Source: an uncultured Balneola sp.
GTDB lineage: Bacteria; Bacteroidota; Rhodothermia; Balneolales; Balneolaceae
Assembly (NCBI GenBank): GCA_902529365.1
Contig: CABZWK010000012.1
Coordinates: 1-61,725, forward strand
DNA length: 61,725 nt
Reading direction: 5' to 3'
A model generated the notes under the pieces. It was not told the origin of the DNA. It did not search any database and was given only the letters and a program-made list of their open reading frames with translations. Positions 36,547 through 45,334 of this stretch are shown here, piece by piece (position 1 is the stretch's first letter; the number at the start of each line of letters is the position of its first letter). A program made the position numbers and the translations under genes.

Positions 36547-37752
36547 ATGTCAAAGACCTTATTTAATATCGACGATGCTTTTTTATTCGAATCTGAACTC
36601 GGCGAGGAGGATCGCCTAATCATGGAAACGGCTCGAGACTATGCTCAAACCTCTCTCGAACCGCGTGCATTAAAAGGCAATACCGAAGAATTTTTCGACA
36701 TTTCAATTGCTCAAGAAATGGGTGAAATGGGGCTGCTCGGAGTAAATATACCTGAAGAATATGGGGGCGCTGGCGCGTCATATACTGCTTATGGCTTGGT
36801 GGCTCGAGAAGTAGAGCGAGTGGATTCAGGCTACCGCTCGTTTATGAGCGTGCAGTCATCGCTGGTTATGTATCCTATTTCTATTTTTGGAACCGAAAAG
36901 CAGAAGCATAGATATATTCCTCGACTGGCCAACGGCGAAATTATCGGCTGTTTTGGGCTTACCGAACCCGATCACGGCTCCGACCCAGGCGGTATGGTGA
37001 CCACTGCTATGAAAACAGACGGTGGATGGATCATCAACGGGGCCAAAATGTGGATTACTAATTCCCCCATTGCCGATATTGCCGTTGTATGGGCCAAAGC
37101 TAAAGAACATAAGGACGACCCCGGCATAATTCGAGGTTTTATTCTCGAAAAAGAAATGAAAGGGTATAGCGCGCCCCATACTAAATTCAAGATGAGTTTA
37201 AGAGCCAGCGAAACCGGCGAGCTGGTGTTTGACGACGTATTTGTGCCCGATGAAAACATGTTTCCTGATGTTAAAGGCCTTAAAGGTCCGTTTATGTGCC
37301 TTAACTCTGCACGTTACGGAATTGCTTGGGGAACTGTTGGAGCCGCGGAATTTTGTTATCAACGTGCACGCCAGTACGTATTGGATCGAAAGCAATTTGG
37401 CCATCCTTTAGCAGCTAATCAACTCATCCAGACCAAATTGGCCAACATGCTCACCGATATTACTTCTATGCAACTCTTGGCGCTTCGCCTGGGTAAATTA
37501 AAGGATTCGGAGCGACACAATCCCGGAATGACCTCCCTAGCCAAACGTCATAATTGTGGCAAGGCTCTTGACATAGCCCGCATTGCCCGGGATATGCACG
37601 GAGGAAACGGAATTACTGGCGATTATCGGGTCATACATCACATGGTGAATCTGGAATCGGTGAACACCTATGAGGGAACTTACGATATCCACGGTCTTAT
37701 CCTTGGGCGTGAAATCACTGGAATTCAGGCCTTCACTCCAAAAGGTAACTAG
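36547..37752 (+). CDS. gcdH: Acyl-CoA dehydrogenase, glutaryl-CoA dehydrogenase type
   Basis: 401 residues. Family motifs include [71 protein letters not shown] and RDMHGGNGI. The catalytic glutamate lies in [20 protein letters not shown], the position used in glutaryl-CoA dehydrogenases. Those enzymes oxidise and decarboxylate glutaryl-CoA to crotonyl-CoA in lysine and tryptophan breakdown. Electrons go to ETF, encoded just upstream. Glutaryl specificity is likely from overall similarity but not proven by a single residue. Confidence 0.88.
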   Translation: MSKTLFNIDDAFLFESELGEEDRLIMETARDYAQTSLEPRALKGNTEEFFDISIAQEMGEMGLLGVNIPEEYGGAGASYTAYGLVAREVERVDSGYRSFMSVQSSLVMYPISIFGTEKQKHRYIPRLANGEIIGCFGLTEPDHGSDPGGMVTTAMKTDGGWIINGAKMWITNSPIADIAVVWAKAKEHKDDPGIIRGFILEKEMKGYSAPHTKFKMSLRASETGELVFDDVFVPDENMFPDVKGLKGPFMCLNSARYGIAWGTVGAAEFCYQRARQYVLDRKQFGHPLAANQLIQTKLANMLTDITSMQLLALRLGKLKDSERHNPGMTSLAKRHNCGKALDIARIARDMHGGNGITGDYRVIHHMVNLESVNTYEGTYDIHGLILGREITGIQAFTPKGN

Positions 37753-37774
37753 GTTTGGCTAGAAATTATCAGCT

Positions 37775-38950
37775 TTGAACCGCCTTTTTATCTGCATATC
37801 GTTCTCTTTATTAGGTTATATTTCTGTCCTACTATCAACCCTGATCATTGGATTTTTGTTTATTCCAAACACCGAACTACAGGCTCAACAGCGCCAAGAC
37901 GTCTGGTTTCAGTCGACTAATATGCTCAGTCGGCAATTTGCCTTAGAAGACACTAGCCTTCGACCCCGCCAAGCTGAGCGCAAATACGAGGACAGAATCT
38001 ACGAACTGCATGGAGAATTGGTTTGGCCGCAGCCCATTGGGGATTCTAAAGGAGTAACCACCCTCGACCAAAACACCCAACTCCACCCCGCCATCGTATT
38101 TTTAGTTGGCAGCGGACTCAATTCCACTCATATCGGTTTATACGCCAATTTTGTTCGTGAAAATCTGGAACAGCTATTCCTGCAATACGGCGTAGCTCTA
38201 CTGTATTTTGACAAACGCGGCGTAGGCTTATCCGAAGGGCGTTGGCATCGCACAGACTTATACGAACGGGCCGATGATGCCCGCGCCGCCGTACAATTTC
38301 TACGCCAACAACCGGGTATTGATCCAGAACGTATTGGAGTCGCTGGACACTCTCAAGGCGGGACCGTTGCGCAAATCTTGGGCCATCTTTACGGTGATTC
38401 ACTAGCTTTTATCGCTTCCCTAGCCGCCCCCACTTATGACACCCAGCGCCGACTCACCCACGAGTACTACAGTATGTATCACTGCTCGGGAGAACCTCAG
38501 GATATTGCTCTGGACAAAGCCCAAAAAAAAGCCATTTCTGATTTGAATTGGGTGAATGCCTTTCCGCTGACCAAAACCTGGCGTCATCTAAGCGAACTAA
38601 CTGACTTTAATCCCGCCCCTCATCTGGCCCAGCTTCAGTTGCCCGCCTATTTCGCCTTTCCAGAGCTTGATTATTTTGTTTCGGCTGAATGGGGAGTGGA
38701 AGCCCTTAAACAAGCGACAGAAAAAGTAAATTTTGCTCCAGAAACAACTGAAAACCCCACGAATACAACCATTCAGCTATTCCCAGGACTAGATCATGAT
38801 TTCATACCAACATCGGATGTTTGTACCGGCGCTGCAACTGAGTCAGAACAATCCGATGAGCTGAGTCCAAAAAAGCCTGTGTATTCACAAGAATTTCAGC
38901 AGCATTTTCAACAATGGGTGCTGAGCCATTTAGGCCTAGGTTTAATTTAA
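37775..38950 (+). CDS. Secreted alpha/beta hydrolase
   Basis: 391 residues beginning with TTG at 37775; this start gives a good signal peptide (two hydrophobic runs ending ELQAQQ) whereas the next ATG lies well inside. The hydrolase fold has FDKRGVGLSEG, the nucleophile elbow GHSQGG (Ser193), an acid in FPELDYFVSAEWG, and the histidine in GLDHDF. The substrate may be an ester or peptide, but it cannot be deduced. It follows gcdH by 22 bp and may be co-transcribed. It converges with a DUF1080 gene; no clear terminator is visible between them. Confidence 0.82.
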   Translation: MNRLFICISFSLLGYISVLLSTLIIGFLFIPNTELQAQQRQDVWFQSTNMLSRQFALEDTSLRPRQAERKYEDRIYELHGELVWPQPIGDSKGVTTLDQNTQLHPAIVFLVGSGLNSTHIGLYANFVRENLEQLFLQYGVALLYFDKRGVGLSEGRWHRTDLYERADDARAAVQFLRQQPGIDPERIGVAGHSQGGTVAQILGHLYGDSLAFIASLAAPTYDTQRRLTHEYYSMYHCSGEPQDIALDKAQKKAISDLNWVNAFPLTKTWRHLSELTDFNPAPHLAQLQLPAYFAFPELDYFVSAEWGVEALKQATEKVNFAPETTENPTNTTIQLFPGLDHDFIPTSDVCTGAATESEQSDELSPKKPVYSQEFQQHFQQWVLSHLGLGLI

Positions 38951-39033
38951 CTAGGTTTAACTTTAAAAATTTCGCTATGCCAGCGTGCGAGACTCGTCAT
39001 TACAAGAGTTCCACTATTACAAAAACCCCGCTA

Positions 39034-39897
39034 CTAAAGCTCGCGAATCCAAATATTACGAAACTGTACCGGATCCCCATGATCTTGCAGAGCCAATGGC
39101 ATTTTTTCGGGATGCGGCGTATAGTGTGAGGCGCCAATGTAGGTGGTGGGTCCCAATAGCTCTACGCTATTTTGCACCAACACGCCATTATGAAACACCG
39201 TAATCCGAGCGGGCGAAACCAATCTCCCCTTCTCCGAAAAACGCGGCGCCATAAAAATAATGTCATAGCTTTGCCACTCACCCGGAGCCCTAGACGCATT
39301 AACCAACGGAATGTGCTGTTTATACACCGAGCTGGCCTGTCCATTATTATATGTCTCGTTTTCGTAGGAATTCAAAATCTGCACTTCATACAGCCCCATA
39401 AAAAACACCCCTGAATTTGAATATCCTTGCCCTGATTTCCCCTCGGCCACCGGCGCATTCCACTCTAAATGCAACTGCACATCGCCAAAAGCCCGCTTAG
39501 TTTCGATCGCTCCCAAGCCTGGGGCCACCGTCATAACCCCACCAGCCACCTTCCACTGCGCTGGCTCAGTCGCCCTCCCCGTTACATAATCAGCTATGCT
39601 TTCCACCATACCCGGCATATCCCCTGCTATACGAAGCTGCATCGCTTGCCACCTCGCCAAATCTGTCCCATCGAAGAGCACTATGGCATCCGATGGAGCC
39701 TCCTGATGCGTCAAACCTGGGCTCACCTGCTCCAAATCCACATATAACTCCGTGGATTTAGGCGTAATGGCCACCCCCTCTTGCGCCTGTACTGACCAAC
39801 TTATTCCAACAATAATGCATAAAAACAGAGCAGTTATCCGCCCAAACCGCGAGCGAAGGTACTCTAAGTTGCGAGAAGTAGGTGAAATCAAAGACAT
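39034..39897 (-). CDS. Secreted DUF1080 (3-keto-disaccharide hydrolase-like) protein
   Basis: 287 residues. A signal peptide ends near SWSVQAQEG. The DUF1080 domain starts AIVLFDGTDLARWQA and includes GGVMTVAPGLGAIETKRAFGD, YSNSGVFFMGLYEVQILNS and the ending FRNIWIREL, all typical of this concanavalin-like fold. Some members hydrolyse 3-keto-glycosides. The gene is monocistronic on the minus strand and diverges from lexA across 239 bp. Confidence 0.88.
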   Translation of the reverse strand: MSLISPTSRNLEYLRSRFGRITALFLCIIVGISWSVQAQEGVAITPKSTELYVDLEQVSPGLTHQEAPSDAIVLFDGTDLARWQAMQLRIAGDMPGMVESIADYVTGRATEPAQWKVAGGVMTVAPGLGAIETKRAFGDVQLHLEWNAPVAEGKSGQGYSNSGVFFMGLYEVQILNSYENETYNNGQASSVYKQHIPLVNASRAPGEWQSYDIIFMAPRFSEKGRLVSPARITVFHNGVLVQNSVELLGPTTYIGASHYTPHPEKMPLALQDHGDPVQFRNIWIREL

Positions 39898-40080
39898 AAT
39901 AGCTTGGTTAATTCAGAGTTTTGCAGACACCCCCCAGAAATAAAACGGGTTTTAATACCGACTTTTCTAACATAATGAAATTATAAGAGCATTCCGGGTT
40001 GATTTTTACACATATATTACACATAATGTATGATATACGTGCAAAGTGCTCTATGAGTCTGATTTTTTAAGCTAAGTTAA

Positions 40081-40096
40081 TAGACTATTGAGTCTA
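40081..40096 (+). promoter_or_regulatory. Candidate LexA operator (perfect 6-4-6 dyad)
   Basis: TAGACT-ATTG-AGTCTA is a perfect inverted repeat lying 41 bp before the lexA ATG. Its last two bases overlap a near-consensus -7 box (TACTTTTC, 40095-40102). That is where an autorepressing LexA would bind. LexA recognition sequences differ among phyla, so this is a prediction. Confidence 0.5.
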
Positions 40097-40136
40097 CTTT
40101 TCACACCCAAATTACCTTTAATTAAAGCTCTATATC

Positions 40137-40790
40137 ATGGACTTAGTACATTTGACACGAAAACAACGAGAATTTTTTGACTACATCGTCGAGTATAAGA
40201 AGGAAAATGATATTTGGCCTACCTACCGGGAAATTGCCGATCACTTTGGCTTTAGATCCCCCAATAGTGTTACCCAAAATATACAGGCCCTCCTAAAAAA
40301 GGGATACCTGATCAAGGGAGATGAGGAGGAGTACGACTTACCGCCCGATAAAAAAGAATTACTTTTTAGTGTCGATGGTGCCGGAATTCCTATACGAGGA
40401 CTAATAGCTGCAGGGTATTTGCAAGAAGCGGTAGAAGCTGATTTAGGACAGCTAACCATGAACACTCTGTTCCCAAACCTAGACAAGTTATTTGCTCTAC
40501 GAGTCTCCGGATTCAGTATGAAAGACGCTGATATCTACGATGGGGATTTTGTTCTCCTAATGGATACAGAGTTAAATAGTGGGGATATTGGTGCGGTCTT
40601 ATACAATGGCGAAACGACCTTAAAACGCATTTTTTGGGATGATCAGGGTCTGCGACTAGAGGCCGCCAACGAAGAGTACGACGACATCTATGTCTCCCCC
40701 GATGTGTTTGAAGAAGTGCGGATAATCGGAAAGTATATTGGCCACGTAAACCGTCAAGGCTTTCAGCCTGCCCCTGCCAAAGTAGCTTAG
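40137..40790 (+). CDS. lexA: LexA repressor
   Basis: 217 residues. The N-terminal winged helix reads LTRKQREFFDYIVEY and the recognition helix is around RSPNSVTQNIQALLKKGY. The C-terminal S24 self-cleavage domain has the Ala92-Gly93 scissile bond in IAAGYLQEA, catalytic Ser127 in VSGFSMKD and Lys163 in TTLKRIFW. All residues needed for RecA-stimulated autoproteolysis are present, so it should control an SOS regulon. Length is slightly above the usual 200-205 because of a basic tail. A dyad upstream suggests autoregulation. No other SOS genes are adjacent. Confidence 0.95.
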   Translation: MDLVHLTRKQREFFDYIVEYKKENDIWPTYREIADHFGFRSPNSVTQNIQALLKKGYLIKGDEEEYDLPPDKKELLFSVDGAGIPIRGLIAAGYLQEAVEADLGQLTMNTLFPNLDKLFALRVSGFSMKDADIYDGDFVLLMDTELNSGDIGAVLYNGETTLKRIFWDDQGLRLEAANEEYDDIYVSPDVFEEVRIIGKYIGHVNRQGFQPAPAKVA

Positions 40791-40831
40791 AGTATCAAAG
40801 AGTACTTTTAATTATAAAAGGTCTTTTTTTT

Positions 40832-40849
40832 ATAAGAGGATTCTCTTAT
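40832..40849 (+). other. Hairpin in the rplU leader
   Basis: ATAAGAG (40832-40838), GATT, CTCTTAT (40843-40849): a perfect 7-bp stem with a 4-base loop, 51 bp before the rplU ATG and preceded by an eight-T run. It could be part of the lexA transcript end or an L21 leader element. Confidence 0.4.
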
Positions 40850-40900
40850 CTTATCAAGCTCTAAAATATTTGCAATTTGCACAATTAAAATATCCGCAAC

Positions 40901-41416
40901 ATGTACGCGATCGTAGAAATAGGTGGACATCAATATAAAATAGCCGAAAACGACACATTATTCGTTGATAAGCAAAATGTAGAAGGGAATAAACTCAGCT
41001 TAGATCGTGTACTTCTTGTAAAAGAAGACAGCGGCGTAAAAATAGGTACTCCATTAGTAGAAGGTGCTGAAGTTACCGCTACTCTGCTCGACACAGTTAA
41101 GGCAGACAAAGTATTGGTTTTTAAGAAAAAGCGCCGAAAAGGATATCAGAAATTAAATGGACACCGTCAGGTGATGTCACAGATTCAAATTGATTGCATT
41201 ACACTTGGAGGTACTAAGAAAAAGGCAGCCGACAAGAAAGAAGAGCCTAAAGCAGAGGCCGCACCTGAAGCCAAAGCCGCTCCGGCAGCATCCAGCAACG
41301 ATTCAGCTAATCTTTCTTCTATGAAAGTAGCCGAGCTCAAAGCCCTCGCAAAAGAGCGTGGTATTGATGGTTACTCTAGTATGAAGAAAGCAGAACTCAT
41401 CGAAGCATTAAGTTAA
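40901..41416 (+). CDS. rplU: 50S ribosomal protein L21 with C-terminal SAP-like extension
   Basis: 171 residues, against about 103 for standard L21. The first ~105 residues are canonical: MYAIVEIGGHQYKI, VLVFKKKRRKGYQKLNGHRQ, and QIQIDCI. An Ala/Lys/Glu/Pro-rich linker (about 112-135) leads to a small domain (SSMKVAELKALAKERG...SSMKKAELIEAL) that resembles SAP/Rho-N-like nucleic-acid-binding helices. The extension keeps the same frame and base usage. rpmA follows 27 bp later as usual. Confidence 0.95.
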   Translation: MYAIVEIGGHQYKIAENDTLFVDKQNVEGNKLSLDRVLLVKEDSGVKIGTPLVEGAEVTATLLDTVKADKVLVFKKKRRKGYQKLNGHRQVMSQIQIDCITLGGTKKKAADKKEEPKAEAAPEAKAAPAASSNDSANLSSMKVAELKALAKERGIDGYSSMKKAELIEALS

Positions 41417-41443
41417 TAGTAACCGAATCAAAAGAATACGACA

Positions 41444-41704
41444 ATGGCACATAAGAAAGGTCAAGGTTCAACCAGAAACGGACGCGACTCGAACTCGAAA
41501 CGACTAGGTATTAAACGATTTGGCGGAGAATTTGTACGCTCTGGCGGAATCATTGTTCGTCAGCGTGGAACTAAATTTCACCCAGGTACCAACGTAATGC
41601 GTGGTGGAGACGACACTCTTTTTGCTGTAGCAGAAGGAACGGTAAGCTTCTCCAAATCAAAAGGCGGACGACGTTTTGTACACGTAGACTCATTAACTAG
41701 CTAA
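41444..41704 (+). CDS. rpmA: 50S ribosomal protein L27
   Basis: 86 residues, full length. It starts [20 protein letters not shown] and contains the [15 protein letters not shown] core. The N-terminus is the short form and needs no protease processing as in Firmicutes. It lies near the peptidyl-transferase centre of the ribosome. The rplU-rpmA pair ends in an intrinsic terminator about 70 bp downstream. Confidence 0.98.
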   Translation: MAHKKGQGSTRNGRDSNSKRLGIKRFGGEFVRSGGIIVRQRGTKFHPGTNVMRGGDDTLFAVAEGTVSFSKSKGGRRFVHVDSLTS

Positions 41705-41775
41705 TCCGAAGCTAAACGGACTTAGCATATTGCTGATTTTTTTTACATAGCTGAATATTACTACAATCATTTTAC

Positions 41776-41811
41776 AAGCCTTGTTTCCATTTAAGAATCA
41801 GGGCTTTTTTT
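41776..41811 (+). terminator. Intrinsic terminator after rplU-rpmA
   Basis: AAGCCTTG (41776-41783) pairs with CAGGGCTT (41799-41806), 8 bp with one G-T pair and a 15-base loop. It runs directly into a T tract ending near 41811. Confidence 0.8.
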
Positions 41812-41863
41812 ATAATCTCGATTATTATGTCCAAGATTACCCGGCGATTCGTATTTTAGAACT

Positions 41864-42619
41864 ATGAATAGCAACGAATTTCACCCAACTTGGCCGCGAC
41901 TCTACGGCCTACAAACTTCAGATGGCAACGAGCTCTTAGCTGGCACCATTTACTGCATAGGGCGTAACTTTGCTGACCATGCAGCGGAAATGCAAGCTCC
42001 GATTCCTTCCGAACCACTAGTCTTCACCAAACCCATTGGATCATTACTTATGGGTGCGGAAGCCACCGTTAACCTCCCTGCTCAAAGCCAAGATGTACAT
42101 CATGAAGTAGAGTGGGTAGTTGCCTTATCAAAGGGTGGAAAACATATTTCAATGGAGCAGGCTTGGTGTCATGTGGCAGGCTGGGCGGTGGGCATCGACT
42201 TTACTGCGCGCGACCTACAAGCCGCAGCTAAAAAAGCCGGCAAGCCTTGGGCTGTCTCTAAAGGATTCGATGGATTTGCTCCGGTGAGCCCCTTCATTCC
42301 AGTATCCATAGGAAAAAAACCTACACATCAAAATCCAGCAGATCAAAACCCTGAATCTTACAAGCACCTTCAACTAAAGTTGCTGGTAAATGGACAACTA
42401 CGCCAGCAGGACCTGTTATCGAATATGCTATTCGACCTTCCAACGCTAATTAGTCACCTCTCCGACTTATTTACCTTGCGCGCCGGAGATATTATTTTTA
42501 CGGGCACCCCATCTGGAGTATCGCAGGTTCAGGCAGGTGATCATTGTTCGGCTTCCATACACCAGCCAAATGGCGAGACCCTTGCCCAACTCGATGTGTA
42601 CCTAGAGGCTGCGTCATAA
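41864..42619 (+). CDS. Fumarylacetoacetate hydrolase-family protein
   Basis: 251 residues. FAH-fold motifs: YCIGRNFADHAAEM, EPLVFTKP, metal ligands in VHHEVEWVVAL and GIDFTARDLQ, SKGFDGFAPVSPFIP, and FTGTPSGVSQVQAGD. Family members (YcgM/FAHD1) cleave acylpyruvates or decarboxylate oxaloacetate using Mg. An insertion of about ten residues (KKPTHQNPADQNPES) breaks the usual loop near residue 150. It follows the ribosomal terminator and precedes the M23 peptidase gene by 10 bp. Confidence 0.88.
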   Translation: MNSNEFHPTWPRLYGLQTSDGNELLAGTIYCIGRNFADHAAEMQAPIPSEPLVFTKPIGSLLMGAEATVNLPAQSQDVHHEVEWVVALSKGGKHISMEQAWCHVAGWAVGIDFTARDLQAAAKKAGKPWAVSKGFDGFAPVSPFIPVSIGKKPTHQNPADQNPESYKHLQLKLLVNGQLRQQDLLSNMLFDLPTLISHLSDLFTLRAGDIIFTGTPSGVSQVQAGDHCSASIHQPNGETLAQLDVYLEAAS

Positions 42620-42629
42620 TCCCTCAACT

Positions 42630-44726
42630 ATGTTAGATCATCCGCGCTTTGTTCGTGAACACACTCTATATAAATTCTCATTTTATAAATACTCTCTATT
42701 CGGGTTCGCCCTGTCTTGCTTGCTCTGCCTAGTCATCAGAACGACAGCGCTCTTTAGTATGCCCACTCAAGTAGCGAAAGATACAACTTTTGTGCCCGAC
42801 TACCGATGGCCGGTTGATATATCTCGTCACCTTTCGGGCACCTTTGGTGAGACTAGATCGGCTCATTTTCATAGTGGACTGGACATTAAAACCTGGGGCA
42901 GAGAAGGCTACCCTGTATTTGCCACCGAAAACGGCTACATAAGCCGCATGGCCATTAGTGCCAGAGGTTATGGCAAGGTACTCTATGTGACCCACCCAAA
43001 TGGTTACACCAGCATATATGCCCATTTACAACGATTTTCTCCCGAGTTACAAGCATACATTGATTCCATTCGAGTGGCTCAAGGCTACCGCTTTGAAATA
43101 GATATTGACTTAGGGTATGCCGCCAACATCCACCAGGGCAGTCGCTCGAATCCACGATTCCCTGTACAACGTGGCCAGCGCATCGCCTATACCGGATCCA
43201 CCGGAGTTGGCCCTCCGCATCTCCACTTCGAACTCCGTAACCCTCAGAAACGCGCATTAAATGCCCTCGAATTTGGCATACATGTCAAAGACCGAGTCCC
43301 CCCCACCATTCGCTCCCTAATGGTCATACCTTTAGCTGCCAACAGCCGAGTTCATGGACAAACCCAGCGAAAAATATTTCAAGCCATCGCTATGGGCGAA
43401 ACGGATAATTCATCCGTCAACTTTGGCCGTATTACGGTGCAAGGCCCCGTCGGTGTTGCTTTTGATATCTTTGATGGAGCAGATGAGGTCAATAACAAAT
43501 ACAATTTTTACCAAGCTTGGTTAATCGATCATGGCCTAGAAAATAATAACGAAACCAGCACGATACCACCTGACACCCTAGTACACCAACGCATAGACGA
43601 ACTTGATTTTGATGATGGAGGAGCGATGTTTTATGATCGTCTAGCCGCACCAAATTCGAAACGTCGTAGTTTTCAGGCTTTTTTCCCTCAAGATAGTCCT
43701 GAAATTCCCTTTTATAAAACCATGAAGGCTGGCCCAGGCGTGGGACTTGCCTTGGATGCATCAACCAGAAGTGCCCGGCGATATGAGGTTATTGTGCAGG
43801 ACTATGCCGGTAACGAGACACGCGCAAGTTATCTGCTAGAGGTGGACGCTGAACATCATGCTCAAGATAAAACTATCCACGACTATGCCACAAAAATTCA
43901 CCCAAGCGATTGGACGTGGAAGACCAATTGGGTGGCAGTGAACGACTCGCTGAGTTGGTCTTTGGATCCTAGCCATACCGAATGGCCACAAGCTCCATTT
44001 ATCCAGTCCAGTAAAGGACATTGGTTTCAAGATGGGGTTTTGCATACCATTACGCGGCTCCTACCCGAAACGAGTCAACGAATAAAAACCGAGGACCGGC
44101 GCATCCATTGGTTTGCCCAAGAAGGTAGTTTTCCAGATACCCTTAGCCTAGGGATGTTTCATAACCAGATTCAACCAACCGACAGTGCAGTCCATCCCAT
44201 ACCCTTTTTAGGTATCCTTCCCTTTCCGTTGCCCCAACAAAAACCTATCACTGTGGAATGGTTCGTGGGTGATTATTTAAAGGGGTATAAAAATAAGGAT
44301 GGACAGCTTCCAAGCCAGCTGGGACTTTTCCGATTCAATCCCGAAGACAAAAGCTATTCACGGGTGGCATCTACTTTGCGTGGTGGCATGATCAGAGCCC
44401 ATATATCGGGTAGTGGTCTCTTTACTCTTTGGGTGGACAGCCTCCCACCTCGTGCGTTTAATGCGGCCATACGTCAGACCGTCTTTGGAACTACTGGGGT
44501 TAGCTTACGTTTTGAGGAGGAGCATTCCGGCATTGAAACTTCCCAAACAACCATCTTAGTTAATGGGCAGAGAGGTATCATCGAATTCGATTACGAGGAC
44601 GATTCCATGCTTTATTACCGCCCCAACTGGACGGCCAACAATGGAGATACTCTCAAAATTGAATACCAGGTGGTAGATGGCTCTGGTAATCGCATTCAAG
44701 AGCGAATTACCCGAGTTTTCCGCTAA
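42630..44726 (+). CDS. M23-family peptidase with long C-terminal region
   Basis: 698 residues. A hydrophobic segment at about 18-40 is a signal or anchor. The lysostaphin-type zinc site is complete: His81 and Asp85 in FHSGLDIKT, His132 in IYAHLQR, and His197-x-His199 in PPHLHFEL. It should cut peptidoglycan cross-bridges in the periplasm. After about residue 215, beta-rich domains of unknown family run to the end, with a VDGSGNRIQERITRVF finish resembling a sandwich domain. No LysM or coiled coil is visible. Confidence 0.88.
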   Translation: MLDHPRFVREHTLYKFSFYKYSLFGFALSCLLCLVIRTTALFSMPTQVAKDTTFVPDYRWPVDISRHLSGTFGETRSAHFHSGLDIKTWGREGYPVFATENGYISRMAISARGYGKVLYVTHPNGYTSIYAHLQRFSPELQAYIDSIRVAQGYRFEIDIDLGYAANIHQGSRSNPRFPVQRGQRIAYTGSTGVGPPHLHFELRNPQKRALNALEFGIHVKDRVPPTIRSLMVIPLAANSRVHGQTQRKIFQAIAMGETDNSSVNFGRITVQGPVGVAFDIFDGADEVNNKYNFYQAWLIDHGLENNNETSTIPPDTLVHQRIDELDFDDGGAMFYDRLAAPNSKRRSFQAFFPQDSPEIPFYKTMKAGPGVGLALDASTRSARRYEVIVQDYAGNETRASYLLEVDAEHHAQDKTIHDYATKIHPSDWTWKTNWVAVNDSLSWSLDPSHTEWPQAPFIQSSKGHWFQDGVLHTITRLLPETSQRIKTEDRRIHWFAQEGSFPDTLSLGMFHNQIQPTDSAVHPIPFLGILPFPLPQQKPITVEWFVGDYLKGYKNKDGQLPSQLGLFRFNPEDKSYSRVASTLRGGMIRAHISGSGLFTLWVDSLPPRAFNAAIRQTVFGTTGVSLRFEEEHSGIETSQTTILVNGQRGIIEFDYEDDSMLYYRPNWTANNGDTLKIEYQVVDGSGNRIQERITRVFR

Positions 44727-44795
44727 ATATCTACAACCTATTTATTTTCCAAAAAATACCTACCCCCTAGGACTACAAACAAACCAATCTGCATA

Positions 44796-45209
44796 CTACA
44801 CCGAAGCGATACAGCTTATCTCAACCAAAACATTCTTGGGTAAAGTCTGAACCGCCACGGTTTCCCGTGCAGGAGGGTTTTCGGTAAAAAATGCTCCATA
44901 CACATTGTTAACCACTCCAAAGTCATCCATACTATCTAAAAATATGGAACATTTGATCACCTCAGAGAAATCAGATCCTGCTGATCTCAACACTTCTCCC
45001 AGGTTGTTCATCACCTGCCTGGCCTGAGTTTCAGCATCTTCCCCGACAACCTCCATGGTGACCGGATCCAAAGCAATCTGACCGGAACAGTACACTAACC
45101 CCCCATGAATTATTGCTTGACTGTATGGACCAATAGCAGCCGGAGCCTGATCCGTTGACACTATTTTCTTGTTTTCAGTTTGGATTTGTTCGGGTGAAGA
45201 AGTTGCCAT
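44796..45209 (-). CDS. ridA: RidA-family enamine/imine deaminase
   Basis: 137 residues. Typical RidA pattern: APAAIGPYSQAI, LVYCSGQIALDP, ARQVMNNLGEVLRSAGSD, and the catalytic-site PPARETVAVQTLPKNVLVEISC containing the conserved Arg and Glu. It hydrolyses reactive enamines released by PLP enzymes such as threonine dehydratase. There is a short N-terminal extension of about 17 residues. It is a single minus-strand gene between + strand neighbours. A PLP lyase gene 2.7 kb away is a possible functional link but not an operon. Confidence 0.92.
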   Translation of the reverse strand: MATSSPEQIQTENKKIVSTDQAPAAIGPYSQAIIHGGLVYCSGQIALDPVTMEVVGEDAETQARQVMNNLGEVLRSAGSDFSEVIKCSIFLDSMDDFGVVNNVYGAFFTENPPARETVAVQTLPKNVLVEISCIASV

Positions 45210-45334
45210 ATCTAGCCAATTAAATAAATGTTAAAGATTTAGACTGCTTTCGCCTTATTATTGCACAAAGTACTATATATACTTACTTTATAAAATATCA
45301 AAGATTTCAATTTTATATCATTAGTTTTAATTCC

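Noticed and set aside
40028-40038. GTAT-GAT-ATAC as an alternative LexA operator
   Set aside because: Shorter dyad, farther from lexA and not overlapping a promoter box; the 40081-40096 repeat is a better candidate.
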